From NCBI GenBank assembly GCA_015231375.1, contig JADGBT010000002.1, positions 1-64,000 of the forward strand: 64,000 nucleotides of DNA, read 5' to 3'. The notes under the pieces are model-generated. The model had not been told where the DNA came from and searched no databases. It worked only from the letters and a program-made list of their open reading frames with translations. This DNA comes from Magnetococcales bacterium. Its GTDB lineage: Bacteria > Pseudomonadota > Magnetococcia > Magnetococcales > Magnetaquicoccaceae. The translations under genes and the position numbers were made by a program. This document shows, piece after piece, positions 63,268-64,000 of this stretch (position 1 is its first letter; each line of letters opens with the position of its first letter).

Positions 63268-64000
63268 ATGCCAGACGCGAACCTCGCCGCCGCGCTCATC
63301 CGATTTCGGGTTGTTGTCCCGATTCTGGGCGCGTGCCTGTTGCTGACCCCCATGACCGTGCCAGCCGACGACACCTTCGACACCTCCTTGAAATCCGCCA
63401 GCGAGGCTTTGGCCCGCGATGCGCTCGAAGAGGCGGAACAGCTCAACGGACAGGTGATCAACGCCTCGGAGGCCACCCGGATCCAGCGGGCCAGCGCCTT
63501 TGCGGGACGCTGCGCCACCCGCTACAAACAGGGACTCGCCACGCGCAATCCGGCCCTGATCCCGCAAGCCATCGGCGATTGCGACCGGGCGCTCGAATTG
63601 AAATCGGATCTGCATCCGGCCTACCGCATCCGGGGTGTGGCCCTGTTGAGCGCCGGACATCCGGATCGGGCCGCCGAGGATCTCGCGGTGGCGGTGGCGT
63701 TGAATCCGGAAGATCATCTCTCTTTTCAGAACCGCGCCCTGGCCCTGGCCAAACTGGGCCGCAGCAAGGAAGCCATGGCGGAACTCGACGCCGCCATCCG
63801 TCTCAAGCCCGATCACCCCTGGAGCTACTACAACCGGGGACGGCTGCGCATCGCCCAGGGGGACTACGAAACCTCCATCGACGATTTCATCGCCTTCATC
63901 CGTTTCAAGCGGGATCACGAAGAGGTGTATCGGCTGCGGGGCATGAGCCGTCTGCTGATCGGCATGCCTCAACAGGCGGTCGGGGACTTCTACGAATCGC
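63268..64000 (+). CDS. Exported TPR-repeat protein (cut by right window edge)
   Basis: The open frame begins at ATG 63268 and runs off the window after about 244 codons. A hydrophobic signal segment (IRFRVVVPILGACLLL, cleavage near VPA-DD) is followed by TPR units: RALELKSDLHPAYRIRGVAL, AVALNPEDHLSFQNRALALA, AIRLKPDHPWSYYNRGRLRI and a further unit at the edge. A periplasmic or outer-membrane scaffold role is likely. The C-terminus is not visible, so a further domain cannot be excluded. Confidence 0.85.
   Translation, partial: MPDANLAAALIRFRVVVPILGACLLLTPMTVPADDTFDTSLKSASEALARDALEEAEQLNGQVINASEATRIQRASAFAGRCATRYKQGLATRNPALIPQAIGDCDRALELKSDLHPAYRIRGVALLSAGHPDRAAEDLAVAVALNPEDHLSFQNRALALAKLGRSKEAMAELDAAIRLKPDHPWSYYNRGRLRIAQGDYETSIDDFIAFIRFKRDHEEVYRLRGMSRLLIGMPQQAVGDFYES

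Noticed and set aside
1-64000. tRNA, rRNA or riboswitch genes
   Set aside because: No cloverleaf, rRNA-like or known aptamer signature was recognised by eye; a covariance-model search would be needed to exclude small RNAs.

Overview
This is a 64 kb chromosomal stretch of a GC-rich proteobacterium. The DUF484-xerC pair, an exosortase-A-type O-glycosylation ligase, HD-GYP and PilZ signalling proteins, many hybrid histidine kinases and tandem TPR/O-GlcNAc-transferase-like enzymes suggest an environmental, surface-polymer-rich lineage. A deep-branching alphaproteobacterial or Magnetococcia-like organism is possible, but the sequence alone does not settle the taxon. No rRNA, tRNA or CRISPR array was seen.

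Layout. 1-149: tail of an IS5-type insertion sequence. 394-3128: glycosyltransferase plus O-antigen-ligase-like protein of the exosortase A type. 3137-6226 (minus): three exported proteins (aspartic protease, unknown, lytic transglycosylase). 6341-8049 (minus): threonine synthase coupled to a small PilZ protein. 8321-10017 (minus): CYTH, rhodanese and ArsR-type proteins. 10163-12827 (plus): DUF484, XerC, YdcF-like. 12853-22279 (minus): a tightly overlapping signalling operon of two large hybrid kinases, an HD-GYP response regulator and a REC-kinase protein. 22808-26912 (minus): a sensor kinase and sigma54-dependent response regulator pair.

27212-40298 (minus) is the centrepiece. It encodes a type I secretion ABC transporter, a HlyD-type adaptor and a 2921-residue protein made almost wholly of 361 consecutive octapeptides (consensus LTTTQLxG). 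The octads never lose register over 8.7 kb. A lysine-bearing octad recurs every 24 octads (192 residues, 576 bp), so there is a second-order repeat above the octad. A good sigma54 promoter lies in the leader of this gene, and the nearest activator gene is the NtrC-type regulator just beyond its 3' end. The gene ends in a strong UUCG-loop terminator.

40582-54643 holds glycan enzymes: three TPR/GT41 (O-GlcNAc-transferase-like) proteins, a methyltransferase, and two fused glycosyltransferase/methyltransferase proteins. Three of these share an apparently undescribed module of about 130 residues. GT41 enzymes modify Ser/Thr hydroxyls, and the neighbouring secreted protein is roughly one third threonine. 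The working hypothesis is a dedicated system that makes, O-glycosylates and secretes a mucin-like solenoid surface protein under sigma54 control.

54925-57214 (plus): TerD, TerC and gamma-carbonic-anhydrase-like genes. 57324-59209 (plus): an AT-richer island with an overlapping AAA ATPase/DUF4276 pair that looks like an acquired defence module. 59506-64000: a soluble Ser/Thr kinase, an unknown 675-residue protein, YggS, and an exported TPR protein cut by the window edge. Several start codons were moved from the longest open frame on Shine-Dalgarno evidence, as noted per gene.
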